In this document: in pieces, positions 1 to 14,158 of the stretch
Numbering within the stretch: the stretch's first letter is position 1
Layout: every line of letters starts with the position of its first letter
NCBI GenBank assembly: GCA_029215795.1
Contig: JARDYH010000002.1
Location: forward strand, 293,849,973-293,913,972
Length of the DNA: 64,000 bases
Direction of reading: 5' to 3'
DNA from: Anniella stebbinsi
Taxonomy: Eukaryota; Chordata; Lepidosauria; Squamata; Anniellidae
Program-made: the position numbers and the translations under genes
Notes under the pieces: generated by a model
The model's input: the letters and a program-made list of their open reading frames with translations, nothing else
What the model was told of the DNA's origin: nothing
Databases searched by the model: none

Positions 1-26
1 GGGATTGCAAAGTAGTCATTCCCTAC

Positions 27-122
27 CTGTTTGGCCGCTCTGTCTTTTACAAAGTTTGCTATCTTCTTTCGTGGCCCAAGAGGTATTCCCATTTCCTTCA
101 GGTCATCAATTGTGCACATCAG
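27..122 (-). CDS. SEC23IP: SEC23IP coding exon 12 (end of SAM domain), last exon inside the window
   Basis: Acceptor TTTTTTAAAG; donor GTAGGG. Thirty-two codons reading [20 protein letters not shown] and [12 protein letters not shown], the second half of the SAM domain. Positions 1-26 are the start of the next intron. Confidence 0.95.
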
Positions 123-3100
123 CTTTAAAAAACAAAAACAAAAATAATGCTTACTTATTCTCTTTAAAGGAATACAGATGACAATTTCCTGTTACATAAT
201 TTAGTTACAAAGAGATGTAGATAGACATATTTCAACAGCATTATGGAATCACAATTGTGACAATGTCAATCACAAGACATACAATGCTTACCAGAATGAT
301 CCAGTATAACTAAACCTAATGATAGATAATTATTACCCATGTATGCTTGTCTCCATTCCCCTCACTTGAGTCTGTTTTTAGACTGTAAGTTACTTGTGGC
401 CAGGGATTTATCCTCTTCTTCTTTGTAAAACACCATATACATCAGGGGAGGGCAACCACTTTTGATCCAGGAGCTGGATTACAAACTCCCCCTCCCTGAC
501 CATGACAGTGGGTCAACTGACATCAAGGGGATAGGAACTCACCCCTGAAGCCCTACCCCCTCCCATGATGTCATCCACCTTTGTCCACTTATTTTTTTTA
601 AAAAAAACTTTATCCATGCTTCTCTCTGCATGGAGGAAAGGTCAGTCAAGTCAAGCTGCTCCTTCCCGTGCTGCTCACACCCCAATCAGGATGCAAGTGG
701 CGCAGGAAGGAGGCTGGCTCCTGCTAACTCTGGCTGTGTCATGTTGTCCTTTCCTGCATTGCTCGTGCTCTGATTAGGGCAAGAGTGGTAGAAAAAGTAG
801 GGGAGGGAATCTCCGATCTCTGATTAGGACGCCAATGGTGCAGAAAGGGAGCCGGATTACGGAGCGGATTGGGCCCCAGTGTGAATGGGAGGTTGCCCTC
901 CCTAATAAATATCCATGACACTTGATAAAATAATACAACTTCCATGCTGCCCCTAACAATAAGAGACCCTATGAGAATGGATGTATTTCCTGACACCATA
1001 TTTCTCATGTGAGGCAGGCTTCTCTATGGAAGTGCCGGATAGTTGTTGGGAGAAGTGTAAGCAGAGGTAGAGAATGAAGGCAGAAAGAGAACAGAAGAAA
1101 GATACAAGGTGATGAAAACTTTAGCAAAGAACAAATGAAACCCTTACGAAAGTACAGGAATGTCATTGAATATAGTCAGCAGAGACCTTTCAGTATCAAC
1201 TGCCATACTTACAGTACTGTCAATCCATATAATTTATGACCCACAGGCTTGGATACAATCAATAGTGTGTTCACATGGATTATTCTTATTCTGTTGGTTT
1301 CACACTGAGTTGTCAGAACATTGATATGAAAGTCAATTTTTATCTTTGTTATACTAAAGGGAATTATTTGCAAAATTCCAACGGCACTCAAGGTAAGGAA
1401 CATAAACATTTATAACAGTTTGATAACCCTAGTGCAATGAACTGCATTTGTACACAATTTCAGGTATTGGCTGAAGCTCCTAGTGGTTCACCCTCCCCCA
1501 TTCATTGAAAGAAAGTATGAAGGGGTTTGGAGGCCATGTAGGCTAGCCTTTCCCGCCCCTCCCCCTGCCAAGCTCAGTATTAACACATCACTGTATGCAT
1601 CACTGAATACAAGGGTGGGTGAGGGATCCTGGCCCAATCAGTTCTACGTGCGATCCTCTGTTTCCTGAAATTACAGAAGGCACTGCCTCAAGAACTACAA
1701 TTGGCTCCCACTCTGTTGGCATTTAGAAAGGATGTAAAGACACCATCATTTCAATTTAGCATTTTAAAACATACAGTGGTTAATGTTGTCATGTTTTTAC
1801 TGTTTTTAACATTTTCATGTTTTTACTGTTCTTGCTTTTACTGCTACATGGTTTTATTGCTTTAAATTGTTGTACACTGCCTTGATAGCTTTTTAGCAGA
1901 TAAGGTATTAAGAATAAATAAACATATAATGCTCTCATGGATACTTTCAGAGTGAATGTGTGCATGATCTGAACCCCTCCTATCACAATAAATTCTTATG
2001 CTCATATATCAGGGGTGAGGGAGGTACATCTAAACAATTAAGTACTTCATCTCAACCTTAGATGCCCCAAATCCATCAGTAGTCCATATTAACTTGCTAC
2101 CTCACACTGTTAATTTAAAGTGTTTGCTGTACCAGAGATTCTGTGTCAATCTTCTCCTTCTCAAATGTGCTGATGTACTCAGATAAGCTAAGCATTTCCA
2201 GAGTTCTTTCCAAGGTTGGAATATCATCCTCCACATCACGATCATCATTTGAAAGAGAAAGCAAGGAACTAGCAGAATTAGAATCCACTGTCGACTTGAA
2301 AGAAAGAAAATACACATTAGGATATAAGATAATTTATAACACTATGGCTGAATTCGGACAACACAATAGTCATTGGTGGGGTAATAATCAACTTTACAGG
2401 TGTTCATCTAGGGGGTACTCCCCAAACAACATGGTAATAAATAATTAACTGTGGTGTGGATTAGGATCAGCGCTGAGTTGACTATGGCAGCATTCGGATG
2501 ACACAATAGTCAATACAACTGACGATTGTTTCGCCACCCCCAGTTACTTATTGTGTCGTCCGAATTCAGCCTATATGGAAGTCACGTCAACTTCATTAAA
2601 CAATCAGTAGACTATAAATCATCCTATTTTTGGGACAGCTCAAAAATCAAATACAATAGTGTGAGTGTACGAGCTTTGACAGTAACATCAATATACTATG
2701 CTGTAAAAAGAAGCCAAAAAGCACATGCTTTGCATGCAGAAGCCCCTAGGTTCAAGCTCTTGCTTCCTGAGAGATAGTATTGCAGGAAGCCCTAGAGCAA
2801 GATGCAGAGAATGTCCACCTCATTAGCCTTTGATGGAAGTTCTGATGTTTGTGACAGGATTCCGTATTTAAAAAGTTAGGAAGATAAATGAATATGTTGA
2901 GGTGGGGAGGATCTCCCAGCAATCTGCTGTATCCATGTACATTAAGTTCATATGTATGACAAAAATGGTCATATGTATGACAATAAATGTGACAAAAACG
3001 CTTTCCATGTTTTATATAGGGGTGCAACTCTCTTGAGTTAATAAAAACATGGAGGGAAAATGACCGAGTGATCTGCCTTAAGAAGGCTTCACACACATGA

Positions 3101-6100
3101 CATGGGAGAAGGCAGCCTATAAAGCAGAGCTGTAGAATCTCAAGACTATGGAGCCTCCTTGGATTCCTCCAAGGCAAGAAATCCTAGCAGTAGGGAAGCA
3201 GATGGTGAGAGGCCAATGCTGGGAAGAGCGGCTGCTCTTCTCAGCACTGTCTGAGTCCTTTTGCACGGTGTACATCACCACTATAGGGACAGGGTATGTG
3301 CCGCACAAAGCCCAGGACTTGACTGAAGCTGCTCCTCCCAGCACTAGCCAAGTCCCTTGGCATGTAAATAATCAAAATGGGCAGGCTGAGGATGACAGTG
3401 GCTGTAGCCATGCCCAGTGATGTAATCCAGCCCATGGAGGGCCTGGGGAGGGGCAATTCAGCTTCCCAATACCAAATGCTTTGGCACACCTTTAGTAACA
3501 AATAAAGAGAATGCAGACTGACTAGGTTGCATATCTCCAGTATTTTGAAGATTATAGTAACTATTTAAAGTGTTTGAACAATCACACAAGTTGTGTTTTT
3601 AATGCTTATTAGCACAAATACCTGCTGGTCATATTCAGCTACATCTTTCACAATACCATTGGCAGCAACTGGAGCCACAGAATTAGGTGCAGAAGCCCAA
3701 TCTTTTTGGTTGGATAACATGTCAAATAATATTAAAGAACCTGGAGAGATAAAAGAAGTTGTTCCAAAATGACCTTCAAGGTCCTCCGATCACCCAGCTT
3801 TAAACAGATTTATATGCTGACTTCTTGGATATGCTTTCTCAACCTCCCAATTGCCTGACAAAAGGGAAACATATTTACAATTTCAGAATACCCAGAGATG
3901 TTTCCTGTATGAAAATCAAGTTATGGCAGTGGTGTGCCCAACACGTCAGAAACCAAATCTCTTAGGCCACATCTATCAAGAGTTGTGCGCTTAAAAGATA
4001 AATTTCTGTTGAAAGAGCTAATCATTTTTCTTCTTATGTTTTAGAATTATAGAATTACCTAAACTATGACCAGCAACAGAAATTCCTCCTTTAAAGTCAG
4101 GGTTTCTGCTCATGAAAAGTGTATACAGACGGTTCATCTCCAATCCTACTTTATCCACAATCATTTGGCAGTAGGTGGGGCTATTGTAAAACAGGATATC
4201 AAGTAGAGTCTCATTGGTGAAGTGCCGCAGACGTCCTATGCTTGGTAACGTTATTTTTTTAATATTCCTAGGAACAGAAAATCAATAGATTAGAAGCACA
4301 GTAATTTTTAATAACCTTTTATAAAACAGAAGGATCTCAATAGCAATTAGGGATTGCCAAGGAACTTTTCATAGACAACCTTTCCAGACTTAAAAGTACA
4401 ATATTTAGTCATTTTTCTCATACCCTCTGCATCTGCCTAATTGTTTAAATAACTGCCTGCTAATACCAACCCACTCCAAGACACAATTCGAGAAGCCCAC
4501 CTCATGTCTGTGTGTCAAACATAACGTCATGCACAACCGAGAATGAGTGAGCATACTGCCTCTCTTGAACTCCTCACTTCTGCTTTTAATCAACAACCTA
4601 TGTTTGGCCAGAGTGTAAGTATGACATGCAAACCCAGAACACTGGGTTGTTTAGGGGCTAAACTACTCAGCGGTTAACCCAACAGCGGATAATCACTGGG
4701 TTATTTAGACCCTAAACAGTCCAGCACTGGATCCAAACATCATGCTCATCAACCTGTGACCCAGCCAATTGCATGTTGTTGATTAAAGGGGAAGTGGCTG
4801 ATGCACTGCAGCAGCGTACCCACTCTTGCTCATGCATGGCAAATCCCATGATGTGTCATTACGTGTGAACCAGCCGAATGTGTAAATAAGCAGGGTCCAT
4901 TTGCATAAAATCAAACATACACGGATCTGTTCCACTCAATCCTTGCCCCACAAAATTGAAGATCATGTAGATTTCATGTTATGAAGCATGCCCAACATCA
5001 GTATTGCTTCCCCACTTTACATGAACTTTACATGAACTTTACAGAATTTCAAATTTGTGCTAAAGAAGGCTGTTGTACCAATTTTAGTAAATTCAGCCTC
5101 AACACAGCTCTCAGGAAGGTCATTGTAATCTGCATTTTGCAAATAAATAACTGAGTCCAAAAGACACTGAATTGCTCAAAAGTACCCAGCTGGCCTAGCA
5201 GCAATTTAAAACCTGGCATCTTTAGGGAAGCAAATACAAGTATTCATAGGACCACATTAGCTGCTGAAACTTGTTCCCATCACAATGAACTATAGTTTAT
5301 CATGACATCTCAACACAGCCAATAACTCTTAAAGCAATTACTGTGTGAACACTTTTAATAGCATTGATCAAAGCAGATTCAATGGTTTCTTTTACTTTAA
5401 TAAAACAAGATGTTAGCACCACAATTAACCATAAAAAGGCTAATCACTGACATCAGAGCACATTTACAATCTCAGTTGCTGATCTCTGGGTCAGTCACCA
5501 ATTATCAAGTAACAAATCAGCCCTGCTAAAACATATCAGACAAGAATAGCACTTAGGTATTGACCTACCTATCCACCTCTGTTGCATCTCCATGCAAAGC
5601 AGTATGCCAGTGAACTGGCAGGAACTCAACCCTGTTCACTTTAAGTTCTTCTACTGACTTCCTGAAATGCGTCTGCAACAGTTTCAGAGACACAGTCCGA
5701 AAATCATCAACTTTTAAAAGAAAAGAAAGGTAGGAGTAGCGGAGGTTAATATTTACCTAAGAAGTTTACAGTCACTGTGGGTGTTCAACTATATTTTCCA
5801 ACAATATTACATGCTACCACAGTCATATCAATTTAACCAATACTTTCCAATCCATAAAGTGTACCCAAAAATATGGATTTGTAAAAATGCCACAAAACCC
5901 TTTTGTCATGATTTCAAGCCCTACTGCTGCGATACGAGACAACAAAGAGGTCTGCCAGTAATCCACAAAACTTTATTCAGCAAATGAACATCTCTTCGCA
6001 CCTGAAGGGAGTGCAAACACTAGGACTTTTCTTCTAGGCTAAAACTGGGCTGACTAAAATAGGCAACTGTCCTTTCAACAAAAGGGAATGTCTTTACCCT

Positions 6101-7662
6101 GAGCCACTTTTGCTTCAGGGAGGATTCTTCTGAAGAAGACTTTAGCAAGAAGCTAGCTAAGCTGATCGTTTCTCCCCTGCTTTCAGCTCCGCTCACTTCA
6201 CCCTGCGGTGGACTCTGGGATCGACAAACTCTGAAGTCCCTTCCCCCTTTGAGGAACGATGAGTTCCCACAAACTATGAGTTGTTAGCATTCTCTCTGAT
6301 AGTCTGGTGAAGATTCATCCTCGGCTCCTGAACAGCCTGGAAGAATCTCCTCCCCCAGCTTCCTGTACTGGCTCGTAAATTTCTAATCCTGTTTCTTCCC
6401 ATTCAGAATCTGATTCTGACTGATAGTCTGAAACTCTTTCCCCCACACTAGGGAGGCCTGATCCTGACACCTTTAAGCCATTATCTAGACAGGGCTGATG
6501 TTTCTCAATCATATTTTGATTTTAAAATCCCACAACGTTTTGGAAGAGTGACCATCCAAAATATTAGTAACATTAATAGTTCAGTGGGGAAAGGTTTCAA
6601 GAGTAGTTCACCTTGACCATCCTTCTCCCCTCTCATCCTGATTATTGGGGCAGTCATCACAGTTCCTATGTACAAAGTAATTTCATCAACAGTATTAATT
6701 CTGCTTTCCCTAACTGACAGCTTTTTAATCTATCAACATAGGATTCAGTCCTTTCCAAAAACAGTTCATACATTCCTTTCCCCTCTCACCCACATAGATT
6801 TTTAATTCAGTTTAAAATTATGATTTTGGATGCTCCACCTGCTGGAGTGATTTAAACCTGCATCCACCTGACATTTAATATGCAGGCTTACATGCCACTA
6901 TGGAATGGAACTATCAGCAAAAATGTGTTTTATCAGCTATATATAAAGCTTTGAGAGGTGTAAGTAAGGAAACAAGCAATAAAACATCAACTGTACAAAT
7001 AACAATAAATCTCTCTCTCTCTTCACACACACTACACAGGTTTAAATACCTACCACATTCAACAATGCTTCTGAATCGTAGATCACAGACAGGGCCAATT
7101 CCATGGACCATGAATACCAAATGGTCAATTTGAGACAACTCACCTATAAAAAAATAGAGAGAGAAAATAGCAGCAGCATCAAGTAAAATCAGAACAGAAA
7201 CCATTTGGGAAAATGACACATGTCGTACCCCTCCCCTAGGGATCCCTTCCCTGAGACTATGAGTATGTTTGTGGTATATAAAAAGGGGTTTCTCCTTTCA
7301 CTTTAAACCTTGCTCTTTATACACCTTCAAGCCCAGATCAAGGAAATACTGATTTTCCTACAGACTTTGACCACTCTCAATCCCGCTACCACCATACACA
7401 ATAATACACTTATTGTCTCACATTGACTAACTTGAATGATAGATGCCACATTGAATATTGATGAACAAAATAAATAATTATTTATTTAAACAGTAGATCA
7501 GATGTATTTGTATATGTTCAATAAAATACTGAAGTTATTGTTTCTTTTTTATTGGTATTTTAATAATGTATTCGTTTTAAGTGCTTTTAATAAGTTTTAT
7601 GTATTTTATATTTGATGTTGTTCCCCGCCTCGATCCAGAGGGAGAGGCGGGTAAGAAATAAA

Positions 7663-7699
<37 letters not shown>

Positions 7700-10347
7700 T
7701 ACTATGCTACTCTCAACTCCTCCCTCAGCTTCTGCCCCAAAATAACAAACTCATCCCTGCACTCTCAAACACAAACTCCCTAACTAACTCCTATTTAAAA
7801 CACTGTCACCTCAAGTTCTCCACCAGTCACCAGCACACTAACATTCCATTCATTCTCTCCCCATTCCCCCCTTGACTCACTTACCATATTCACTCTATAG
7901 AATTGACATTGATACCACTACCATATATATGTATCTCTATCTGTAAAGCAGAAAGTATGTGTGTGTCATATATGTCCAGAAATGTTTACCCACTTCCAGA
8001 TGAGTTAGAAACTTGACACAGTGACAGGTCTGGCTGTACAATGTACCAGAAAAAATCTAAAAACACGAATTTTGGGGGTTTAAGTATTTTTAAAGAATTT
8101 AATAAAAACCTAGCTTTATGCCTACAACTCCCAGCATGCCTTGGGTGGAACTCCCAGCATGCCTTGGGCAGGAGGCCAGACTTACTAGTCTTTGGCGGCC
8201 ATTGTGAGTGGCTGCTCCATGTCTTTTACAACCCCAACTCCTAAGGTTAGTCTCGAGCAGTCAACCCAATTCTACATAAAAGGAAAACAACCCACATAAA
8301 TGGGCTGCATCCATTTGTGGTGCCTCCTCCCATCCTCTGTGTGGTTTTAAAATGTAACTAGATACATACAACAGCATGACTTTGAGGGCCCAAACATGCT
8401 CAAAGGCACTCCATCCTGATATCGCTGTTTTCTCAGAATCTGGGGGAAGCATGTGTGTAGCCTTTGCCCTTAAGAGGGAGGGAGGGAGGGGAGGCACTCT
8501 GCGCATGCCCAGAAACAAACCCGACAAAGGGGGGGAAGTGCCTGGCCCAGCCCTGGCCCTTCGGTACAGACTCCTGATGTAGCACTTGGTGGGTGAGAAG
8601 CACAGGCCAAGGCAATCCCAGCAGGATTGGCCGGAGCTCAGTGCATCCACTGATAGCCACTTACCTCCCCTCCTTGGCGTTACTACTCATCTATGCTCTC
8701 TCGAGGAGCAGCATTGGCAACAAGAGGATGTCTCAGAGGATGCAGGCACTGCGGGCTGCCAAAGGCATGCTGGGAGGTGTAGTACTGGCATGTAGAGTGG
8801 CTGATTTAAAATAAAGTATGGGTGAGGAAACCCTGACCTCTCGCTAATTGTATTTGTTCTCCTACCTGACTTTCTCCAACTAACACTAACCCTGCCCACC
8901 ATTCCATTCTAGCCTCAGCTATATCAGTCAATCCTCCATTCACTCTTCTGTCTCAATGGTATAGTCAGGCTGTTACATAAAAATCATAAACTTTATTCAG
9001 AAAACCACAAGCAAGATGGCTTGCTCTCCAGTTGTCTTCCACCACATCTCAGATGGTGTTCAAAGATTAACACGTTATTCAGGGACCTAGGCTTATGCCT
9101 ATAACTCCCAGCCTGCATTGGGCAGGAGGGAAGACTTATCAGGCTTTGGCAGTCATTATCTGGTAGTGGCTCACCCTCCTGGGTCTGAAGGGAGAGCATC
9201 TGGGGCCAGCTGCCTCAGTTTCTAGGCCCCATCGGGAGCAAGAAGGGAGGAGGCTGCAGCACTAGGCTTGTTGCCAATGGCAACCAAGTGAACCACCAGC
9301 CAGCTCCCTCACAGCCTACCTATGGGCACTGATTGCACAGTATAGTGTGGACTGGCTCAGCAAGACTTCATTTCCCATGAGCTTCAGCAGCAGGACTCCC
9401 ATTGGGCAAGTCGGGCACCACAGCAAAAGGCATGTCGGGAGTTGTAGTTTTAGTTTTCTATGGGGACAAGGAAAATTATGGCGACAGCTTCATGGAAGCC
9501 TGGCCATGCATTGAAGGGGTGGGGGGAGAGAAACTAATTTAATTTGTTTTAAAGTTACCTCACAGGCCTAGGACTGGTCTACCTTGAAGGGTTGTCATGA
9601 GGGTGAGAGAGGGAAAAAAATGAATTTAATTTGTTTAAAGGTTAATTCACAGGCCTAGCCTGCCTGCTACTTTAAAATGATTACCTCACAGACATATATT
9701 TTAGGGGGCCCGAGCAACGGCGGATAGAAACTTAAAATCTGGCATGCTGATAAGTTTGGATTTTGGATTTTAAGTATTTATATGTCAGATAAAAGGCCCA
9801 AGTCACCAGTTTCCTTGACCATCCTGGCTCTCTGCCAAAACCTGTTAAATGTAGATATTATACAGTAAATTATGCCAATAAAGTATTCTGTGTTCTGGCT
9901 GCTTTCCTTTTTTCATCATAATAACCCCAGAGCACATGCACACAACAGTTCCTCATGTCCACTGAGATCTGCTTCCCTACTATATGTTATTCAGATATCT
10001 GGGCAAAGCCAGGTATATTTTCAAAACGTATTTTTAGGTTTGCATCTTTTTGATGTGGTAGAAAGGGTGTTGTGTGTCCTGATTGTTTTTGAAGTTTAGA
10101 TGGCTGCTCCGGCCAAGGCATGATGGGAGGTGTAGGCTTTTCTCTTCTCCCAGCATATATGTTGGGGGGTTTTGGTGTTGTTGTTGTTTGACCCAGAATA
10201 GTTGTTTTAAATGGATATTGTATTTATAATCTGTTTTTATGCTTTTTATGGTTTTTAAATTTTGTATATCGGTTGTTTAATGATCAATGTTTTTAATTTT
10301 TGTAAACCGCCCAGACAGCTTCGGTTGTGGGGCAGTATATAAATGCA

Positions 10348-10378
<31 letters not shown>

Positions 10379-13300
10379 GGCATTTGAGGTAAAACAAAAA
10401 AAATGGTTTATCACGAAGTTCTAATTTAAAATACAGTTCTTATTAACACAATTGTCCATTTATTCTAACAAAACAATTTACTAACTCAACCAAACTAAAA
10501 ACACCAACCAATCTAAAGATGAATAAGTTACTGAGAAATTTATTATTTATCAAATAAATGTTATAAACATTATTCCTGGACCCGAACAACACCGGGTATA
10601 TCAGCTAGATACATATACATGCACCTGTAAAATGCATTATATCACGTAACCAGGCATCACAACACACCTTTACAAAAATATTTATTGTCATCAGATTACA
10701 TCATACATCTGAAGGCATGTTTGTCTATTTTTATTTTTCTGAATTTGTATTGCTTTTTTGTATACTGCTTTGAGGGCCCTGTGGACAGACAAGCAGCTTA
10801 TACATTTGAGATTATATAAATATAAATAAGGAATACATGGTGGGGTCCTCCTGGAAAGAGGAGAGAAAGCCAGGTTGCTTACCTGTAACTGAAATTCTTT
10901 GAGTGGTCATCTGTGCATTCACAAATATGGGCTCTGTCCCTGCGTGAAGCCTCGTTCAGGAACCTTCTATTGCTGAGGAATTTTCAGCAGGAACCCTCCC
11001 TCACCATCCCAGCACGCTCCTGCCTATTCCCTCAGTTTCTTGAGACTGCCAATGCAAACAGAAATATAGGTTCCAACATCAAAGTTGTCACTGACAGCAA
11101 AGTGGGGTAGTGGGTGGGTAGTGTGAATGCACAGATGACCACTCAAACAACTTCAGTTACAGATAATCAACTTGTCTTTCTTCTTCATGGTCTCTGTGCA
11201 TCAAACATAAAGGCAAGTAATAAGCCAACTTACCAAAGGTGGAGTCAGTGCTCTATTGCAAAACAGTGTTCTACACAGTTCCAGGATGGAGACACCTCTA
11301 CTGAATGCCACCAAAGTGGCCAGAACTTGGGTGGAATGTACTGAGATCAGATCCACAAGGGTAAGATCTGCCAACTCATAGGATACCTTGATGGCATGGA
11401 CCACCCACAATGAGTTTATGTCCCAACACCGGCAATCCTCACTGCTTGCCCCGTAGTATAAAAATGAGCAGAATGATTGATAGAAAGGCTCAGTCCCACT
11501 TTGTTAAAGGCTAGCTCATGCCTAACATCCAACATATGAAGAATGAATTCAAGTAGCATAGAAGGCTGGCAGCACTATGTCCTGATTAAGATGGAATTCA
11601 GAGACTACCTTGGGCAAAAGGACATCAGGACAGAATACTACGTTGTTGTACTGGAAGGTCATGTAGGGTGAGTCTACCCTCAGGCCACAATTCACTAGAC
11701 TGTCTAGCAGATGTTATCACCACTAGGAATCCTGTTTTCCATGACAGCAGGCATAAGCCCACTGTAGCAAGCAGCTGAAATGAGGTGGCAGTCAAGGCCT
11801 GGAGAACAACAGATAAGCTCCAACTTAGTACTAGATGATGATCTGGAAGAGCAAGATTACGCATCCCACGAATAAATTGTTTGGTGTGAAAACACCGAAA
11901 CACCATCAACCAGTGTGTGAAAAGTAAAGAGTGGGGGAGGGTTCCCACTTAAAATTTCTTAGCTATAGAAAGTTCACAAACAAGGCTCCACACAGGCACA
12001 GGACCCATGTGTGCAATGCACAAACACCACAAAGAACTGTTGTAGTAGGTCCGTCACTCCCAGAACCATTTTCAACCCAACAAGAAAAGAAACATGGATC
12101 AAACTCTACCACACTGATTAGGCATGAAAAAGGTACAGTTGTACTCTATCTCATGGCCAATGAAGGCATATTAAAAAAAAGAAAGAAAAAGACTAGGATG
12201 TGAGTTCTTTGTCCCAAATCCTGGTTCACTCACCATCTGGGATTTCCTCATGATCATCATCAATCCCACGTTTTACCACTCTTGGTCTCGTCTGACCGTC
12301 TTGTATGGTACCCCATTCATCTGGTATTGCAGAAGGCTGGAACTGAACTATAACCTGAAAAATCAACATGGACAACACACCACATTTATACACATTTTAA
12401 TGTTATAACCTAAAATGGATTAGGGGAAAGCAAGGCTGCAATCCTATGCACATTTAACTTGACTAGCTCCATGGAACACAATTGGACTTACTTCCAAATC
12501 AATATGAATAGGATTGCTCTGCCCATGACTTGGCAAATATAATTTTGACAACTGTAATAAATGACTCAGAAGACCCTTCAAAGCTTGAGCTAATGAATTG
12601 TGACAGCAACATTCAATTATACAGCTTAAATCAGAAATTGCACTTTTGGCTAAATGTAGTTATTCACTGGAGTTAACATCAATACTAAAATCTGAACGTA
12701 ACTGATGGGTCTTTTAAATAAAAACCACTGCATTTTCCAAAACTATCCTTTTCACTAAAAACTAACTTCAGTGAAGTGGCTAGCCTTTAAAATGGGGAAC
12801 TGTGTGTGGAATACAGAGGATGGATGAATTATTGTTTTAACCTCTCTTACTTTCCATGTAGAAAGCACCATTAGTGATGCAATTTTTAGGATTCAGTTAA
12901 GGAAAGGTATATTTATGAACAATGCTGAGTTTAAATACTTCTACATCCAAACATACAATACTACTTTGCAATGGGAATTCTCATTACCTTAGGATTATGC
13001 ATAACAATAGTTTCTCCACCTGGAAATTCTAGTCGTCGATGCCACTGATTTGTGGTAACAGCTTTCTTATATTCTCCCTGCAAAGGAATGCCAGTAATGG
13101 AAATCAAACTTTCTTAAGCATCAAGATGTCATGGCAAAGAACAATGTTTTAAGAATCTTATACAAGTTTCATTTATTGATAGTTCTGCCATATCAACTCT
13201 TAGGTATTAATATATGTGTTTCTATGTATTTGGAGTATTTCCTTCCTACTAAACAAAATTTTAGAGGTGGCTTACTATTTAAAATACAATTTTAAAAAAG

Positions 13301-14122
13301 ACAAGTGTTACTAGGGAGGGGCAAAGGTATAAAAAAGTTTCCTCCCATGGCTCAAATGTTTTAATTGCCACTCTGCTGATGGATCTCTGGGCCATAGCAG
13401 ATTAGACATGAACAACATTAAGTTCTGTTTAGGGCTAATGGCAAATGGGGCAGTGCAGAACACTCTAGCCTCCTATATGTTTAACTGGAATATGAACAAA
13501 TATTCAGGGCTGTATATATGAAGCAGACATGACTGATCTTAACACAGTGAGCATTTCAGATAAAGAAATAATTCATTTTGGCCACTGTGCGATGCTGAAA
13601 GCAGTAATGTTTGACACCATTACGTACGATGACTGGTTACCAATTTGTGTCACAACCGTCAGCCCAAGGTGGAGTATTTTGCACCTTTATTTTTCATAAA
13701 ATCAAAGCCTTTTAGGTCATAATCCTATGACCCCTAGACACTGGGCCTGATCAGATTACACTTTAGGCTCTGTGGTTAGTGAAACTATGGTTCTCTGGGG
13801 TTAGCACGAACCACAAGCCATGCTGTCGCACACAACACTTTAAGCCATGGTTAGACCTGCTAACCCTGCTGCAGATGGTCCGACTGTGGTTAGTGAGTGA
13901 GCAGGTTTTAGCAAAATGCATCGCACAAGACACCTTAAACCCTGCTGCTTAACCAAAAGCCTTAACCAGCAGAGTTTAAGGTGTCTTATGATGTTTTTAT
14001 GATGTTTTAATGCAGTTTTAATAATGTGTGCCATGTTTTAATCAGTTTTATGTATTTTATCATATTTTATATTTACTGTTGTTCCCCACCTCGATCCAAA
14101 CAGAGAGGCGGGTAAGAAATAA

Positions 14123-14158
<36 letters not shown>

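Larger units (their letters stand above)
7144..12233 (-). other. SEC23IP: SEC23IP intron 6 (about 5 kb), repeat-filled
   Basis: The intron holds LINE tails (7560, 10190, 10735), the motif-rich stretch 8100-10140 and the DIRS fragment 10873-11950. Apart from these I see no gene or conserved block. Confidence 0.8.

Noticed and set aside
8261..8650. 129-codon open frame on the minus strand
   Set aside because: GC-rich intronic sequence within a repeat-bearing stretch; no family resemblance.
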